A stretch of 64,000 nt of DNA, from positions 310,001 to 374,000 of the forward strand of contig NZ_JACGZW010000008.1 of the NCBI RefSeq assembly GCF_014145675.1, read 5' to 3'. The DNA is from Amycolatopsis dendrobii. GTDB lineage: Bacteria > Actinomycetota > Actinomycetes > Mycobacteriales > Pseudonocardiaceae. Shown here piece after piece: positions 40,923 to 50,631 of the stretch. The notes under the pieces are model-generated. The model was given only the letters and a program-made list of their open reading frames with translations. It had not been told where the DNA came from and did no database searches. The first letter of the stretch is position 1. Each line of letters begins with the position of its first letter. Both the position numbers and the translations under genes were made by a program.

Positions 40923-43288
40923 CGGAATCCGGTTACGAATGCGCGCCGTGGGAGCTGCGCTGGCGCGGTCTCGACGTGGATGCGTTGCAACGCACCGAAT
41001 CCGCCTTCGCGGTGTCGAACGGACACATCGGACTGCGCGGCACGCTTGAGGAAGGCGAACCGCGCGGGCTGCCCGGCACGTATCTCAACGGCTTCTACGA
41101 ACAGCACGAACTCCCTTACGCCGAAGGCGGTTACGGCTATCCGGAGGAAGGCCAGACCGTCGTCAACGTGACCGACGGCAAGATCATCCGGCTGCTGGTC
41201 GAGGACGAGCCGCTGGACATGCGCTACGGCATCGCGACCGCGCACGACCGCGTGCTCGACTTCCGCCGCGGCACGCTGCGGCGCGTCACCGAATGGTCCT
41301 CCCCCACCGGCAGGCGCGTGCGGGTGACCACCGAACGGCTGGTCTCCTTCACCCAGCGCGCGGTCGCCGCGATCCGCTACGAGGTCGAGCCGCTCGACGA
41401 GGACCTGCAGCTCGTCGTGCAGTCCGACCTGCTGGCCAACGAACCGGTCGAGTCCGACACGCACGACCCGCGCGTCGCCGCCGCGCTCGACGCGCCGCTG
41501 GTCGGCGAGTTCAGCCACGCCGCGGGCTACCAGGCCGTGCTGGTGCACCAGACCCGGATGTCCGGGCTGCGGGTCGCCGCCGCGATGGACCACAAGATCG
41601 AGGTCGACGACGGCCTGCGCACCCGCATCCACGCCGAGGAGGACCTCGCCCGGCTCACCGCCGCGGTCGACGTGCCCAAGGGCGGGCGCCTGCGGGTCAC
41701 CAAATTCCTCGCCTACGGCTGGTCCGCGCAACGGTCCGCCCCGGCGCTGCGGGCGCAGGTCGAAGCCGCGCTCGCGGGCGCGCGGCAGACCGGCTGGAAG
41801 GGGCTGGCCGCCGAGCAACGCCAGTTCCTGGACGACTTCTGGGCCACTTCGGACATCGAAATCGACGGCGACCCGGAGCTCCAGCAGGCCGTCCGGTTCG
41901 CGCTCTTCCACCTGCTGCAGGCCGGCGCCCGCGGCGAAACCCGTGCGATCGCCGGAAAAGGCCTCACCGGACCGGGGTACGACGGGCACGCGTTCTGGGA
42001 CAGCGAGACGTTCGTCCTGCCGGTCCTGACGTACACGATGCCGGACGCCGCCCGCGACGCGCTCGGCTGGCGGCACTCCACAATAGACAAAGCCAAAGAA
42101 CGCGCGACCCAGCTGGGCTTGCGCGGCGCGGCTTTCCCGTGGCGGTCCATCAACGGCGCCGAATGCTCCGCGTACTGGCCCGCGGGCACCGCCGCGTTCC
42201 ACGTCAGCGCGGACATCGCCGATGCCGTCGTGCGGTACGTGAACGCCACCCAGGACGAGCATTTCGAACGCACCTGCGGCGCGGAACTGCTGCTGGAAAC
42301 CGCGCGGCTGTGGGCGTCCCTCGGGCATTTCGACCACCACGGGCACTTCCGCATCGACGGTGTCACCGGGCCGGACGAGTACTCCGCAGTGGCGGACAAC
42401 AACGTCTACACGAACCTGATGGCGCGCAGGAACCTGCTCGCCGCGGCGGAGGTGTGCCGACGGCATCCCGACGTCGCCGAACAGTTCGAAGTGGACGCTC
42501 CCGAGATCGATTCCTGGCGCGCCGCGGCGGACGCGATGGCGCTGCCGTACGACCAGGAACTCGGCGTGCACCCGCAGTCGGAAGGCTTCCTGCAGCACGA
42601 CGAGTGGGATTTCGCCGCCACCGACGAGGATTTCTACCCGCTGCTGCTGAACTACCCGTACTTCGACCTGTACCGCAAGCAGGTCGTCAAGCAGGCCGAC
42701 CTCGTGCTCGCCCTGCACCTGTGCGGCGATTCGTTCAGCCCGGAGGAAAAAGCCCGCGACTTCGCCTACTACGAAGCACGGACAGTCCGCGATTCCTCGC
42801 TGTCCGCGGGCACGCAGGCCGTCATCGCCGCCGAGGTCGGTCACCTGCGACTGGCCTACGACTATCTCGCCGAAGCCGCGCTGACCGACCTGCACGACGT
42901 GCACAACAACGTCCGCAACGGCCTGCACATGGCGTCACTGGCCGGCGCGTGGCAAGCCGCGGTGGCCGGATTCGGCGGCTTCCGCGACTACGGCGGCCAG
43001 CTGTCCTTCGCGCCCCGGCTGCCCGACGAACTCGGCGGCCTCACCTTCCGCCTCGCCTTCCGCGAAACCCGGTTCCAGGTGTCGATCCGGCACGGCGCGG
43101 CGACGTACCGGGTGCTCAACGGGCCGCCGCTGGACCTGATCCACCACGGCGAACGGTTCACGGTGACCGAGGACCCGGTGGAGCTGCCGATCCCGAAGCT
43201 GGACCCGGGCCCCGCGCCGGTCCAGCCGATCGGCCGGGCACCGGCGCGCCGCGACGCGTCGAAGGTGCGGCAGTACGACCACGTCTGA
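40919..43288 (+). CDS. GH65 glycoside phosphorylase (maltose/trehalose/kojibiose type)
   Basis: A 789-residue glycoside hydrolase family 65 phosphorylase: an N-terminal beta-sandwich with SNGHIGLRGTLEEGEPRG, the (alpha/alpha)6 barrel, and a C-terminal small beta domain. DGVTGPDEYSAVADNNVYTNLMA contains the family catalytic acid Glu. It phosphorolyses an alpha-linked glucobiose with inversion, giving beta-glucose-1-phosphate for the HAD protein translated from the same transcript. The exact disaccharide cannot be chosen by eye. Confidence 0.93.
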   Translation: MTESGYECAPWELRWRGLDVDALQRTESAFAVSNGHIGLRGTLEEGEPRGLPGTYLNGFYEQHELPYAEGGYGYPEEGQTVVNVTDGKIIRLLVEDEPLDMRYGIATAHDRVLDFRRGTLRRVTEWSSPTGRRVRVTTERLVSFTQRAVAAIRYEVEPLDEDLQLVVQSDLLANEPVESDTHDPRVAAALDAPLVGEFSHAAGYQAVLVHQTRMSGLRVAAAMDHKIEVDDGLRTRIHAEEDLARLTAAVDVPKGGRLRVTKFLAYGWSAQRSAPALRAQVEAALAGARQTGWKGLAAEQRQFLDDFWATSDIEIDGDPELQQAVRFALFHLLQAGARGETRAIAGKGLTGPGYDGHAFWDSETFVLPVLTYTMPDAARDALGWRHSTIDKAKERATQLGLRGAAFPWRSINGAECSAYWPAGTAAFHVSADIADAVVRYVNATQDEHFERTCGAELLLETARLWASLGHFDHHGHFRIDGVTGPDEYSAVADNNVYTNLMARRNLLAAAEVCRRHPDVAEQFEVDAPEIDSWRAAADAMALPYDQELGVHPQSEGFLQHDEWDFAATDEDFYPLLLNYPYFDLYRKQVVKQADLVLALHLCGDSFSPEEKARDFAYYEARTVRDSSLSAGTQAVIAAEVGHLRLAYDYLAEAALTDLHDVHNNVRNGLHMASLAGAWQAAVAGFGGFRDYGGQLSFAPRLPDELGGLTFRLAFRETRFQVSIRHGAATYRVLNGPPLDLIHHGERFTVTEDPVELPIPKLDPGPAPVQPIGRAPARRDASKVRQYDHV

Positions 43289-43334
43289 CTCGTGAGCGGC
43301 GATGCCGGTGCTCACCGGCATCGCCGCTCACGAC
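43289..43334. repeat. 46-bp dispersed palindromic element, copy D
   Basis: The most symmetric copy: a 19-bp perfect stem 43291-43309 / 43314-43332 with a 4-nt loop. It begins with the base after the GH65 stop (43286-43288) and its right end supplies the TGA of the convergent small gene at 43328. Probable bidirectional terminator. Confidence 0.8.
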
Positions 43335-43531
43335 GGCGTTTCGTCCGTGCCCGGCACCCGCGGCACCTCGTCGGTGCGGGACGGGCTCAGATCCGGCCCC
43401 GGCGCGGTGGCCACCTCGCCGGCCAGCTCGTCCGAGTCCGGCAGGTCGCGTTTGCGGCGCGCGGGGAACGGCGTTTCCTCGTCGTCGTCCTCGGACCGGT
43501 CGCGGGGAAGGAATTCGCTGCGCGGGGTCAT
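43328..43531 (-). CDS. Small acidic/basic hypothetical protein
   Basis: A 67-residue polar protein (MTPRSEFLPRDRSEDDDEETPFPARRKRD start, Pro/Glu/Asp-rich), probably disordered. It fits the gap between GH65 and Ppx/GppA, has normal GC3 bias and ends in the palindromic element. It lacks a strong RBS, so it may not be a real gene. Confidence 0.5.
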   Translation of the reverse strand: MTPRSEFLPRDRSEDDDEETPFPARRKRDLPDSDELAGEVATAPGPDLSPSRTDEVPRVPGTDETPS

Positions 43532-43572
43532 GGTTCCGGGATACCCGGTTTACCGCCCGCGCACCAGGGAGT

Positions 43573-44535
43573 TCACGCGGCCGGACGCGAGCGCTGCTTG
43601 CCGGTCGCGTCCGTGAGCTGATCCAGCAGCGTCAGCAGCAGCCCGTCCCGGGTCGACCACGGGCAGATCGACAGGCTCCCGCCCGCGACCGTCAGCAACG
43701 CCTCCGCGACGACCGCGCCGCCGAGCGCCTGCTGCGCCCGCTGCCGCGAAATCCCCGGCAACTGCGCGCGCCGCGCGAACGGCATCGCCGACAGCCGCGG
43801 AATCCACGCGCGCACGTCGTCCAGGTGCAGCTCGCGGGCCTTGCCCGGACGGTCGCCGGCCAGCCGGGCCAGCTGCCGCAGCACCTTCGAACAGCCGACC
43901 ACCCGGTGTTCGGCCAGCTCGTCCTTCACATCGCCCAAGGCGGCGGAGACTTCCTCCAGCACGTGGTCACGCAGCGCACGCACTTGCTTGCTGCGCACCG
44001 GCGGTTCGGCGGGCAGCCAATCGCGCGTGACCGATCGGGCGCCGAGAGGCAGCGACCGCGCGAAAGTGGCCTGCTCGCCCGCTCCGGCGGACAGCTCGAC
44101 CGTGCCGCCGCCGATGTCGAGCGCCAGCAGCGGGCCGCCGGACGCGCCGTACCAGCGGCGCGCGCCGACGTAAGTCAATTCCGCCTCCCGGCGGCCGGAG
44201 AGGAACCGCAGTTCGACCCCGGTTTCCCTGGCGACCGCACGGACCGCGTCGCGAGAGTTGACCGCGTCCCGAATAGACGACGTGGCCAGCGGAAATACGT
44301 CCTCGACGCCGTGCTCGCGGGCGAATTCCATCCCGTTCGCGACGGCCTTGGCGATGGCGGCGATGCCGCGTTCGCTGAGCCGTCCGTCGTCGTCCAGCTC
44401 GCGGTCCAGCCGCAGCCGGGTCTGGTGCGTCAATGCCGGGTCGATCGGGGATCCGCCGGGTTCGAGCACGACAAGCCGGGCACTGAACGAACCCACGTCC
44501 AGCACCGCGGCGGCGGATCCTTCGATTCTGCGCAC
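43573..44535 (-). CDS. Ppx/GppA-family phosphatase
   Basis: A 320-residue exopolyphosphatase/guanosine pentaphosphatase-family protein with the ASKHA nucleotide motifs VLDVGSFSARLVVLE and LALDIGGGTVELS and the SGRREAELTYVGAR segment. It hydrolyses polyphosphate or pppGpp, or acts as a short actinobacterial Ppx1-type protein (about 310-350 aa). GTG at 44535 is chosen for GAGGTAGG upstream; the open frame extends 31 codons further. Confidence 0.88.
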   Translation of the reverse strand: MRRIEGSAAAVLDVGSFSARLVVLEPGGSPIDPALTHQTRLRLDRELDDDGRLSERGIAAIAKAVANGMEFAREHGVEDVFPLATSSIRDAVNSRDAVRAVARETGVELRFLSGRREAELTYVGARRWYGASGGPLLALDIGGGTVELSAGAGEQATFARSLPLGARSVTRDWLPAEPPVRSKQVRALRDHVLEEVSAALGDVKDELAEHRVVGCSKVLRQLARLAGDRPGKARELHLDDVRAWIPRLSAMPFARRAQLPGISRQRAQQALGGAVVAEALLTVAGGSLSICPWSTRDGLLLTLLDQLTDATGKQRSRPAA

Positions 44536-44694
44536 AGCCCGGCCTACCTCGCTTTCGCCCCGCCCGGATTCCCCGTTGAACCCGTTCTTACTCCCGACTT
44601 CGCGCCCCGCGCGGGGAGTTGACGGCATTTCGACGGCGGCATCGACCTGAAGTGCGGTTTTTTCACACTCTCAGTAGCCCGCATCATAGCGGAC

Positions 44695-45735
44695 CTACCC
44701 GAGCAGCTCCTTCAGCTTGGCGACAGCGGCCACTCGCGCCTCGCGTCCGGGCTGCAGCGGGTTGACCGCCAGGGTCGTCGCGCCGGCCTCCTTGAACGCC
44801 GCCAGCCGCTCCTTCACATACCCCGCCGGACCGACCAGCGACGTGGCGCGCAGCAGCTCCGCCGGGACCGCCGCGGCGGCTTCTTCCTTCTTGCCGTCGA
44901 GGTAGAGGTCCTGGATCTTCTTGGCCTCGGCCTCGTAGCCGTAGTTGCAGGCCAGCGTGTTGTAGAAGTTCTTGCCGCGCGCGCCCATCCCGCCGATGTA
45001 CAGCGCGAACACCGGGCGCACCCAGTCGAGCAGGCCCTCGACGTCGTCGCCGATGGCCAGCGGCGGCGCGGCGAACACGTCCAGCTCGCCCAGCTCCGGG
45101 TCGCGCTTGGCCTTGCCCTCGGCCAGCGAGGCGCCCCAGACGTCGGCGGCCTTCTCCGGGTGGAAGAAGATCGGCTGCCAGCCCTCGGCGAGCTCGGCGG
45201 CGAGCGCGACGTTCTTCGGCCCGAGCGCGGCGAGCACGACCGGGATCCGCTCGCGCACCGGGTGGTTGATCAGCTTGAGCGGCTTGCCGAGCCCGGTGCC
45301 CTGGTCCGCGGGCAGCGGGATCGTGTAGTGCTTGCCGTCGTGCACGACGCGCTCGCGCCGCCACACCTGGCGGCAGATCTCGATGATCTCGCGGGTGCGG
45401 CCGATCGGCGCGTCGTACTTCACGCCGTGGAAACCCTCGATGACCTGCGGTCCGGACGCGCCGAGGCCGAGGGTGAACCGGCCGTCGGACACGAAGTCCA
45501 GCCCGGCCGCGGTCATCGCGGTGAGGCTCGGCGTGCGGGTGTAGATCTGGAAGATGCCCGACATCAGGCCGACGCGCTCGGTCTTCGCGGCGAGGAAGCC
45601 GAGCTGGCTCACCGCGTCGAAGCTGTAGGCCTCGGGGACGAACACGATGTCGAGCCCGACCCGTTCCAGCTCCACGATGTCCGCGACGCTTTCGGCGAAC
45701 CCGCCCGAGTAGCTGACGCCGGTGCCGATCCTCAT
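44695..45735 (-). CDS. LLM-class F420-dependent oxidoreductase
   Basis: A 346-residue luciferase-like (TIM-barrel) protein of the F420-dependent class (MRIGTGVSYSGGFAESVADIVELERVGLDIVF; LGLGASGPQVIEGFHG; AALGPKNVALAAELAEGWQ). It uses F420 or flavin to oxidise or reduce an unknown substrate. ATG at 45735 has GAGGG upstream. A near-palindromic AGCAAACGCTTAGT lies upstream (45767-45780) and recalls a TetR-type operator. It is third in a same-strand series with fumarylacetoacetase and the DUF885 protein. Confidence 0.9.
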   Translation of the reverse strand: MRIGTGVSYSGGFAESVADIVELERVGLDIVFVPEAYSFDAVSQLGFLAAKTERVGLMSGIFQIYTRTPSLTAMTAAGLDFVSDGRFTLGLGASGPQVIEGFHGVKYDAPIGRTREIIEICRQVWRRERVVHDGKHYTIPLPADQGTGLGKPLKLINHPVRERIPVVLAALGPKNVALAAELAEGWQPIFFHPEKAADVWGASLAEGKAKRDPELGELDVFAAPPLAIGDDVEGLLDWVRPVFALYIGGMGARGKNFYNTLACNYGYEAEAKKIQDLYLDGKKEEAAAAVPAELLRATSLVGPAGYVKERLAAFKEAGATTLAVNPLQPGREARVAAVAKLKELLG

Positions 45736-45766
45736 CGATCCCTCATTCCCGTGCCGGTCGACTGTG

Positions 45767-45780
45767 ACTAAGCGTTTGCT
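45767..45780. promoter_or_regulatory. KstR2-like site upstream of LLM gene (weak)
   Basis: AGCAAACGCTTAGT on the minus strand matches eight of ten defined positions of the actinobacterial KstR2 consensus as I recall it (AnCAAGnnCTTGnT). It is not a perfect palindrome and may be chance. Confidence 0.25.
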
Positions 45781-45819
45781 CATTATGCGGCCGCTCGGGT
45801 GACGACGCTACGGCGTGGG

Positions 45820-47019
45820 TCACACCACAGCGGGCGCCACCGTCCCGCGCACCTCGCCGAACCCGATCCGGGCGCCGCCTGGGCCGGGTGCGGAGGCGCT
45901 GATGACGACCTCGTCGCCGTCTTCCAGGAACGCCCTGGTCTCCTCGCCGACCGCGAGCGGTTCGCGACCGCCCCAGCTCAGCTCCAGCAGCGAGCCGCGC
46001 TGGTCCTTCGCCGGGCCGGTGACCGTGCCGGACGCGTACAGGTCGCCGGTGCGCAGGCTCGCGCCGTTCACGGTGAGGTGCGCGAGCTGCTGCGCACCCG
46101 TCCAGTACTGCGTGGCGAACGGCGGACTGGACACGAGATGGCCGTTGATCCGGATTTCCAGCGTCAGGTCGAGGCTCCACGGCTCGGCCGCGCGCAGGTA
46201 TGCGAACGGCTCCGGATCCTGCGCGGGCTGCGGGACGCGGGCGTGCTCCAGCGCGGCCAGCGGAACCAGCCAGGGCGACATGGACGTGGCGAACGATTTG
46301 CCGAGGAACGGGCCGAGCGGCTGCGATTCCCAGCCCTGCAGATCGCGCGCCGACCAGTCGTTGACCAGGCAGACGCCGAAGACGTGGCGAGGGAACTCGT
46401 CGATCGGCACCGGCTTGCCCAGTTCGGACGGAGCGCCGACGACAAACCCGACCTCCGCCTCGAAGTCCAGCCGCTTGGCCGCGCCGAACGACGGTTCCGT
46501 CGCCTTGCGCGGCTTCCGTTGCCCCGCCGGGCGGATCACCGGCGTGCCGGACGCGACGACGGTGCCCGCGCGGCCGTGGTAGCCGATCGGCAGGTGTTTC
46601 CAGTTCACCGGCACCAGATCGTCCGCGCCGGTGAAGATCCGGCTGGCGTTGAGCGCGTGCTGCTCGCTGGAGTAGAAGTCGGCGTAATCCGCGACCTCCA
46701 CCGGCAGATGGCTCACGATGTCCTTGCGCGGCACCAGATGCGGCCGGATCCGGTCGGCGTGCCGCGGTTCGGTGAGCCATTCGCGGACCCGCGCCCGCAC
46801 GTCGGCCCAGGTGTCCGGACCGGCGGCGAGCAACGGGTTCAGCACGCCCGCGGCGAGCAGGCGGCCGAAGGACTCCCCCTCGGCCGCCGCGGTCAGGTCG
46901 AGCACCTGGTCTCCGACCGCGACACCGGCCCGGCGGGTCCGCTCGCCGTGCGAGAAGACGCCGTAGGGCAGGTTGCCGAGGCCGAAGAGGGTGCCGGCCG
47001 GAAGGTCGAGCCAGCTCAC
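45820..47019 (-). CDS. fahA: Fumarylacetoacetase
   Basis: A 399-residue fumarylacetoacetate hydrolase, last step of tyrosine/homogentisate degradation. SH3-like N-terminal domain, then the FAH fold: DYADFYSSEQHALNASRIF, WKHLPIGYHGRAG, FEAEVGFVVG, VNDWSARDLQGWESQPLGPFLGKSFATSMSPW and SGTVTGPAKDQRGSLLELSW, all strongly family-like. It starts with GTG in a GTGA overlap with the DUF885 gene, so the two are translationally coupled. No hmgA or hpd is in the window. Confidence 0.95.
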   Translation of the reverse strand: MSWLDLPAGTLFGLGNLPYGVFSHGERTRRAGVAVGDQVLDLTAAAEGESFGRLLAAGVLNPLLAAGPDTWADVRARVREWLTEPRHADRIRPHLVPRKDIVSHLPVEVADYADFYSSEQHALNASRIFTGADDLVPVNWKHLPIGYHGRAGTVVASGTPVIRPAGQRKPRKATEPSFGAAKRLDFEAEVGFVVGAPSELGKPVPIDEFPRHVFGVCLVNDWSARDLQGWESQPLGPFLGKSFATSMSPWLVPLAALEHARVPQPAQDPEPFAYLRAAEPWSLDLTLEIRINGHLVSSPPFATQYWTGAQQLAHLTVNGASLRTGDLYASGTVTGPAKDQRGSLLELSWGGREPLAVGEETRAFLEDGDEVVISASAPGPGGARIGFGEVRGTVAPAVV

Positions 47020-50000
47020 GCAGAAGCCTCCGCGATCCACGCGCCGACCACGGTGTCCAATGCCGACAGCGGGAGAATTCCGTTGCCGAGGATCACATCG
47101 TGGAACGCGCGGATGTCGAACCGGTCTCCCAGCGCCTGTTCGGCCTCGGCGCGGACGCGCTGGATTTCCAGCCGTCCCACCATGTAGCTCAGCGCCTGGC
47201 CCGGATTCGCGACGTACCGGTCGATCTCCGCCTCGATCTCCATCTTCGCCATCGGCGTGTGCTCGACCAGGTAGTCGACCGCCTGCTGACGGGTCCAGCC
47301 CAGCGCGTGCAACCCGGTGTCGACGACGAGCCGTCCGGCCCGCATCGAGTCCTGGGCGAGCATGCCGAAGCGGGCGACGTCGTCGGAGTACAGGCCCATC
47401 TCGTCGGCGAGGCGTTCCGCGTACAGGCCCCAGCCCTCGATGTAGGCGTTGAACGGCGCGATCCGGCGCAGCAGCGGCAGATCAGTGAGTTCCTGCGCGA
47501 ACGTGAGCTGGAAGTGGTGGCCGGGAACGGCCTCGTGGAACGCGATCCCCTCGCTGGTGAACCGCGGCCGCGAACTCGCCTCGTAGGTGTTGGCGTAGTA
47601 CGTGCCGGGCCGGGAACCGTCGAACGCGGCCTGGAGGTAGTAGGCGATGGTGCCGCTCGCCGCGTCCGCCTCCGGGACCGGCTCGACCGCGCACTTCGCG
47701 TCCGGCACCCGGGAGAACCACTGCGGGGCGACGGTTTCCGCTCGCGCGATGGCGGTGCGAGCGCCTTCCAGCAGCTCCTCGCCGTCGCGCCAGCGCAGTT
47801 CCGGGTCGGTGCGGAGGCGGTCGAAAATCTCCCGCAGCTCCCCGGTGCCGAACACGCGGGAGCCCAGTTCGCGATACTCCTCGGCCAGCTTTTCGCCCAT
47901 CCGCAGACCGGTGTCGTGCAGTTCCTGCGCGGTGCGGTCGGTGGTGGTGTGCGCGCGGATCAGGCCCTGGTACTTCTCCAGCCCGCCCGGCAGGTGGCTG
48001 ATGCCCGGCTGGCTGTCGGTCTTCGAAACCGGCAGCACGTCCTCGGCGAGGAAGTCGCGGTAGCGGCGGTACGCGGGCCGCACGACCTCGGCGAGCAGCC
48101 GGTCGCACTCCGCCGCGAAGCCTTCGACCTCGACCGAAGGCGTGACGCGGAACGGGTCGCCGTCCTCGTTCGCGAGGTACCGCTCGACGTACTCGATCCC
48201 GATGCGCACCAGGAAGTCCGGCGGCGCGAACCCGTCCGCGACGGTCGTCCGCTGCGCCTCGATCACCGCGTCGAGGTAGCCGCCGATCGCCGCCAGCCGG
48301 GTGAGATAGCCGCGCGCCTTGTCCGCGTCGTCCGGGGTCAGCGCGGGAAGGATGGTCATGAGGTTGAGCGCGGGCGAACTGAACCCGTCGCTCACCGCGA
48401 ACCCGGACAACCGCGAGTCGATCGTGTCGATCGCGCCGCGGGCGTGCGTGCGCACCACCTCGCGGGTGATCACCTCGGACGCGGTCAGCCCGGCCGGGTC
48501 GAGCGCGTCGGCGCGTTCGGCGATCGCGGCGTACTTGGCCCGGTCGCGCTCCGCGGCGGCGAGACTCGGGTCGGCGAGCTTCGTGTGGTCGCCGGGGAGG
48601 CCCAGGACGGTGCGCTCCAGCGGTTCCCGTTCGAAGTCCAGCTCGACCAGCTCGTCCGCCAGGCCGGCGACGGTGTCGCCGTGGCCGGCCGCCCAGCCGG
48701 TGACCACGGCGTCCAGCACCGACAGCGGAAGGGAGCCGCCGGAGAGGACCGTGTCGTGGAACGCCTTGACGTCGAACCGGCTGCCGAGCCGCTGCTCTGC
48801 CTGTTTGCGCAGCCGCTCGATCTCCAGCCGCCCCACCATGTACGCGAGCGCCTGGCCCGGGTAGCCGAGGTACCGGTCGACCTCGGACTCGATCTCGACC
48901 TGCGCCATCGGCGTGTGCTCCAGCAGGTAGTCGACCGCCTGCCGGCGGCTCCAGCCCAGCGCGTGCAGGCCGGTGTCGACGATCAGCCGCCCGGCCCGCA
49001 TGGACTCCATCGTCAGCATGCCGAGCAGCGACACGTCGTCGGAGTACAGGCCCATCTCGTCGGCGAGGCGCTCGGTGTAGAGGCCCCAGCCCTCCGCGTA
49101 GGCGGTGAAGTTGCCGATCCGGCGCAGCAGCGGCAGGTCGGCGAGGTCGAGCGCGGTGCTGAGCTGGAAGTGGTGGCCAGGGATCGCCTCGTGGAACGCG
49201 ATGACCTCGGCGGTGTGCCGGAACCGTTCGGTGGCCTGATGGGTGTTCGCGAAGTAGACGCCCGGCCGGGACCCGTCCGCGGCGGGCGGCATGTAGTACG
49301 CCGGGGGCGCGCCGGGCGCGGAATCCTCCGGCACCGCCTCGACGGTCCACGGGTGCTGCGGGATGTGGCCGAACCAGTTCGGCGCCTCGGCCGCGGCGCG
49401 CGAGATGGCCGTGCGGGCGGTTTCGAGGAGGTCCCCGGCGCTCGTCCAGCGGAGCTTCGGGTCGGTGCGCAGCCGCTCGAAGATCTCCGGCAGCTCGCGC
49501 GTGCCGAACACGCGCTCGCCGAGGGCCTGGTACTGCTCGACCTGGCCCGCGATGATCGCGAGGCCGGTGTCGTGCAGCTCCTGCGGGGTGCGGTCGCTGG
49601 TGGTGTGGGTGCGGGCGAGGCGGGCGTAGATCTCGTCGCCGCCGGGGAGCCAGGAGACGCCTGCCTTGTCGTCCGGGCGGCCGTGCGGGAGGACCTCGGC
49701 CTCGAGGAAGTCTCGGTACTCGCGGAAACCGGGCCGGGCGACGTCGCGGAGGATCTGCTCGCGGCGGGCGGCGAACTCGGCGTCCGGCGCGGGCTGGCGC
49801 AGCAGCGGGTCGTTCTCGGGCTCGGCGAGGTAGCGGTCGAGGTGCGCGATCGCGGCCTTGACCAGGCGTTCGATCGGCAGCAGCCCCGCGGCGATGCCGT
49901 CGCGGTGCCGGTGTGCGACAGCGCGGAGGTACTCGGGGATCGCGCTGAGCCTGCCGAGATGCGCCTCCGCGGTTTCCGCGGTGACGGTGACCATCGGCAG

Positions 50001-50330
50001 CGCGGACAGCAGCCCGGAAGCGGGCCCGACGAACAGGTCGGTGACGGTGAAGTCGACGACCCGGCTGTCCATCCGGTCGAGGTTCCCGTCGATGGAGCTG
50101 AGCAGGACGTCGCGAGTGACGCGGTCGACCTCGTCGAGCCCGGCCGGGTCGATCGCCTCGGCCCTCTCCCGGATCCCGGCGAGCTTCTCGCGCAGCGCCG
50201 CCTCCGCCGCGGCCGACGGATCGCCGAGCCCCGGCGCGTCCGGCCGGATGCCCAGAATGGCGGCGTCGAGCGGTTCGTGGTCGAACGACACCTCGACGAG
50301 TTCGTCGGCGAGATCGGAAACGACGGTCAT
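47016..50330 (-). CDS. Tandem-duplicated DUF885 metallopeptidase-like protein
   Basis: A 1104-residue protein made of two DUF885 units of about 550 residues, each with its own zinc motif: FHEAIPGHHFQL in the first and FHEAVPGHHFQL in the second (HExxxGHH), and each with the same downstream EGWGLYTERLADEMGLYSDD and CDxGLHALGWxRxQAVDYL-like segments (DTGLHALGW). Single-unit DUF885 proteins (about 550-600 residues) are widespread; the duplicated form is unusual. Both metal sites look intact. Probably a cytoplasmic peptidase or amidase; the coupling to fumarylacetoacetase suggests a linked role that is not established. Confidence 0.9.
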   Translation of the reverse strand: MTVVSDLADELVEVSFDHEPLDAAILGIRPDAPGLGDPSAAAEAALREKLAGIRERAEAIDPAGLDEVDRVTRDVLLSSIDGNLDRMDSRVVDFTVTDLFVGPASGLLSALPMVTVTAETAEAHLGRLSAIPEYLRAVAHRHRDGIAAGLLPIERLVKAAIAHLDRYLAEPENDPLLRQPAPDAEFAARREQILRDVARPGFREYRDFLEAEVLPHGRPDDKAGVSWLPGGDEIYARLARTHTTSDRTPQELHDTGLAIIAGQVEQYQALGERVFGTRELPEIFERLRTDPKLRWTSAGDLLETARTAISRAAAEAPNWFGHIPQHPWTVEAVPEDSAPGAPPAYYMPPAADGSRPGVYFANTHQATERFRHTAEVIAFHEAIPGHHFQLSTALDLADLPLLRRIGNFTAYAEGWGLYTERLADEMGLYSDDVSLLGMLTMESMRAGRLIVDTGLHALGWSRRQAVDYLLEHTPMAQVEIESEVDRYLGYPGQALAYMVGRLEIERLRKQAEQRLGSRFDVKAFHDTVLSGGSLPLSVLDAVVTGWAAGHGDTVAGLADELVELDFEREPLERTVLGLPGDHTKLADPSLAAAERDRAKYAAIAERADALDPAGLTASEVITREVVRTHARGAIDTIDSRLSGFAVSDGFSSPALNLMTILPALTPDDADKARGYLTRLAAIGGYLDAVIEAQRTTVADGFAPPDFLVRIGIEYVERYLANEDGDPFRVTPSVEVEGFAAECDRLLAEVVRPAYRRYRDFLAEDVLPVSKTDSQPGISHLPGGLEKYQGLIRAHTTTDRTAQELHDTGLRMGEKLAEEYRELGSRVFGTGELREIFDRLRTDPELRWRDGEELLEGARTAIARAETVAPQWFSRVPDAKCAVEPVPEADAASGTIAYYLQAAFDGSRPGTYYANTYEASSRPRFTSEGIAFHEAVPGHHFQLTFAQELTDLPLLRRIAPFNAYIEGWGLYAERLADEMGLYSDDVARFGMLAQDSMRAGRLVVDTGLHALGWTRQQAVDYLVEHTPMAKMEIEAEIDRYVANPGQALSYMVGRLEIQRVRAEAEQALGDRFDIRAFHDVILGNGILPLSALDTVVGAWIAEASA

Positions 50331-50631
50331 CGGCGTGGACCCCCAGGGTAGGCGGAGCGAGTGCTGACGCCGACCCTAATCGAGACCGGGGTGCGGACGC
50401 CCGTGTCCTCGGCGGCCGGCCTCCGTCCGGGGGCAGCGGCGTTCCGGGGCGTGGAACCTGGGGCCGCGGGCGGCGGGACGGCCGGGCAGTGCGTGCACGG
50501 TTCACGGATCGCCGTGCACCGGCATTCGCGGGTGCGCACCGGCCGGTGTTCCGCCGACGTCTCGGTGGCGCGGGGCACGCCGGGCGCGTGGTGCGGCCGG
50601 GCGGGGCGGGCGAGGCGGTAGCGTTGCCGGA
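50331..50631. other. Divergent intergenic region
   Basis: 301 bp between the DUF885 gene and the collagen-like-linker gene. The only clear element is TAGCGT (50619-50624), seven bases before the GTG at 50632. The open frame 50361-50621 is Arg/Gly-rich and lacks an RBS or family-like features, so I did not call it. Confidence 0.45.

Noticed and set aside
50361..50621. Small plus-strand frame in the region between the DUF885 gene and the collagen-like-linker gene
   Set aside because: No RBS, Arg/Gly-rich and no relative that I recognise.
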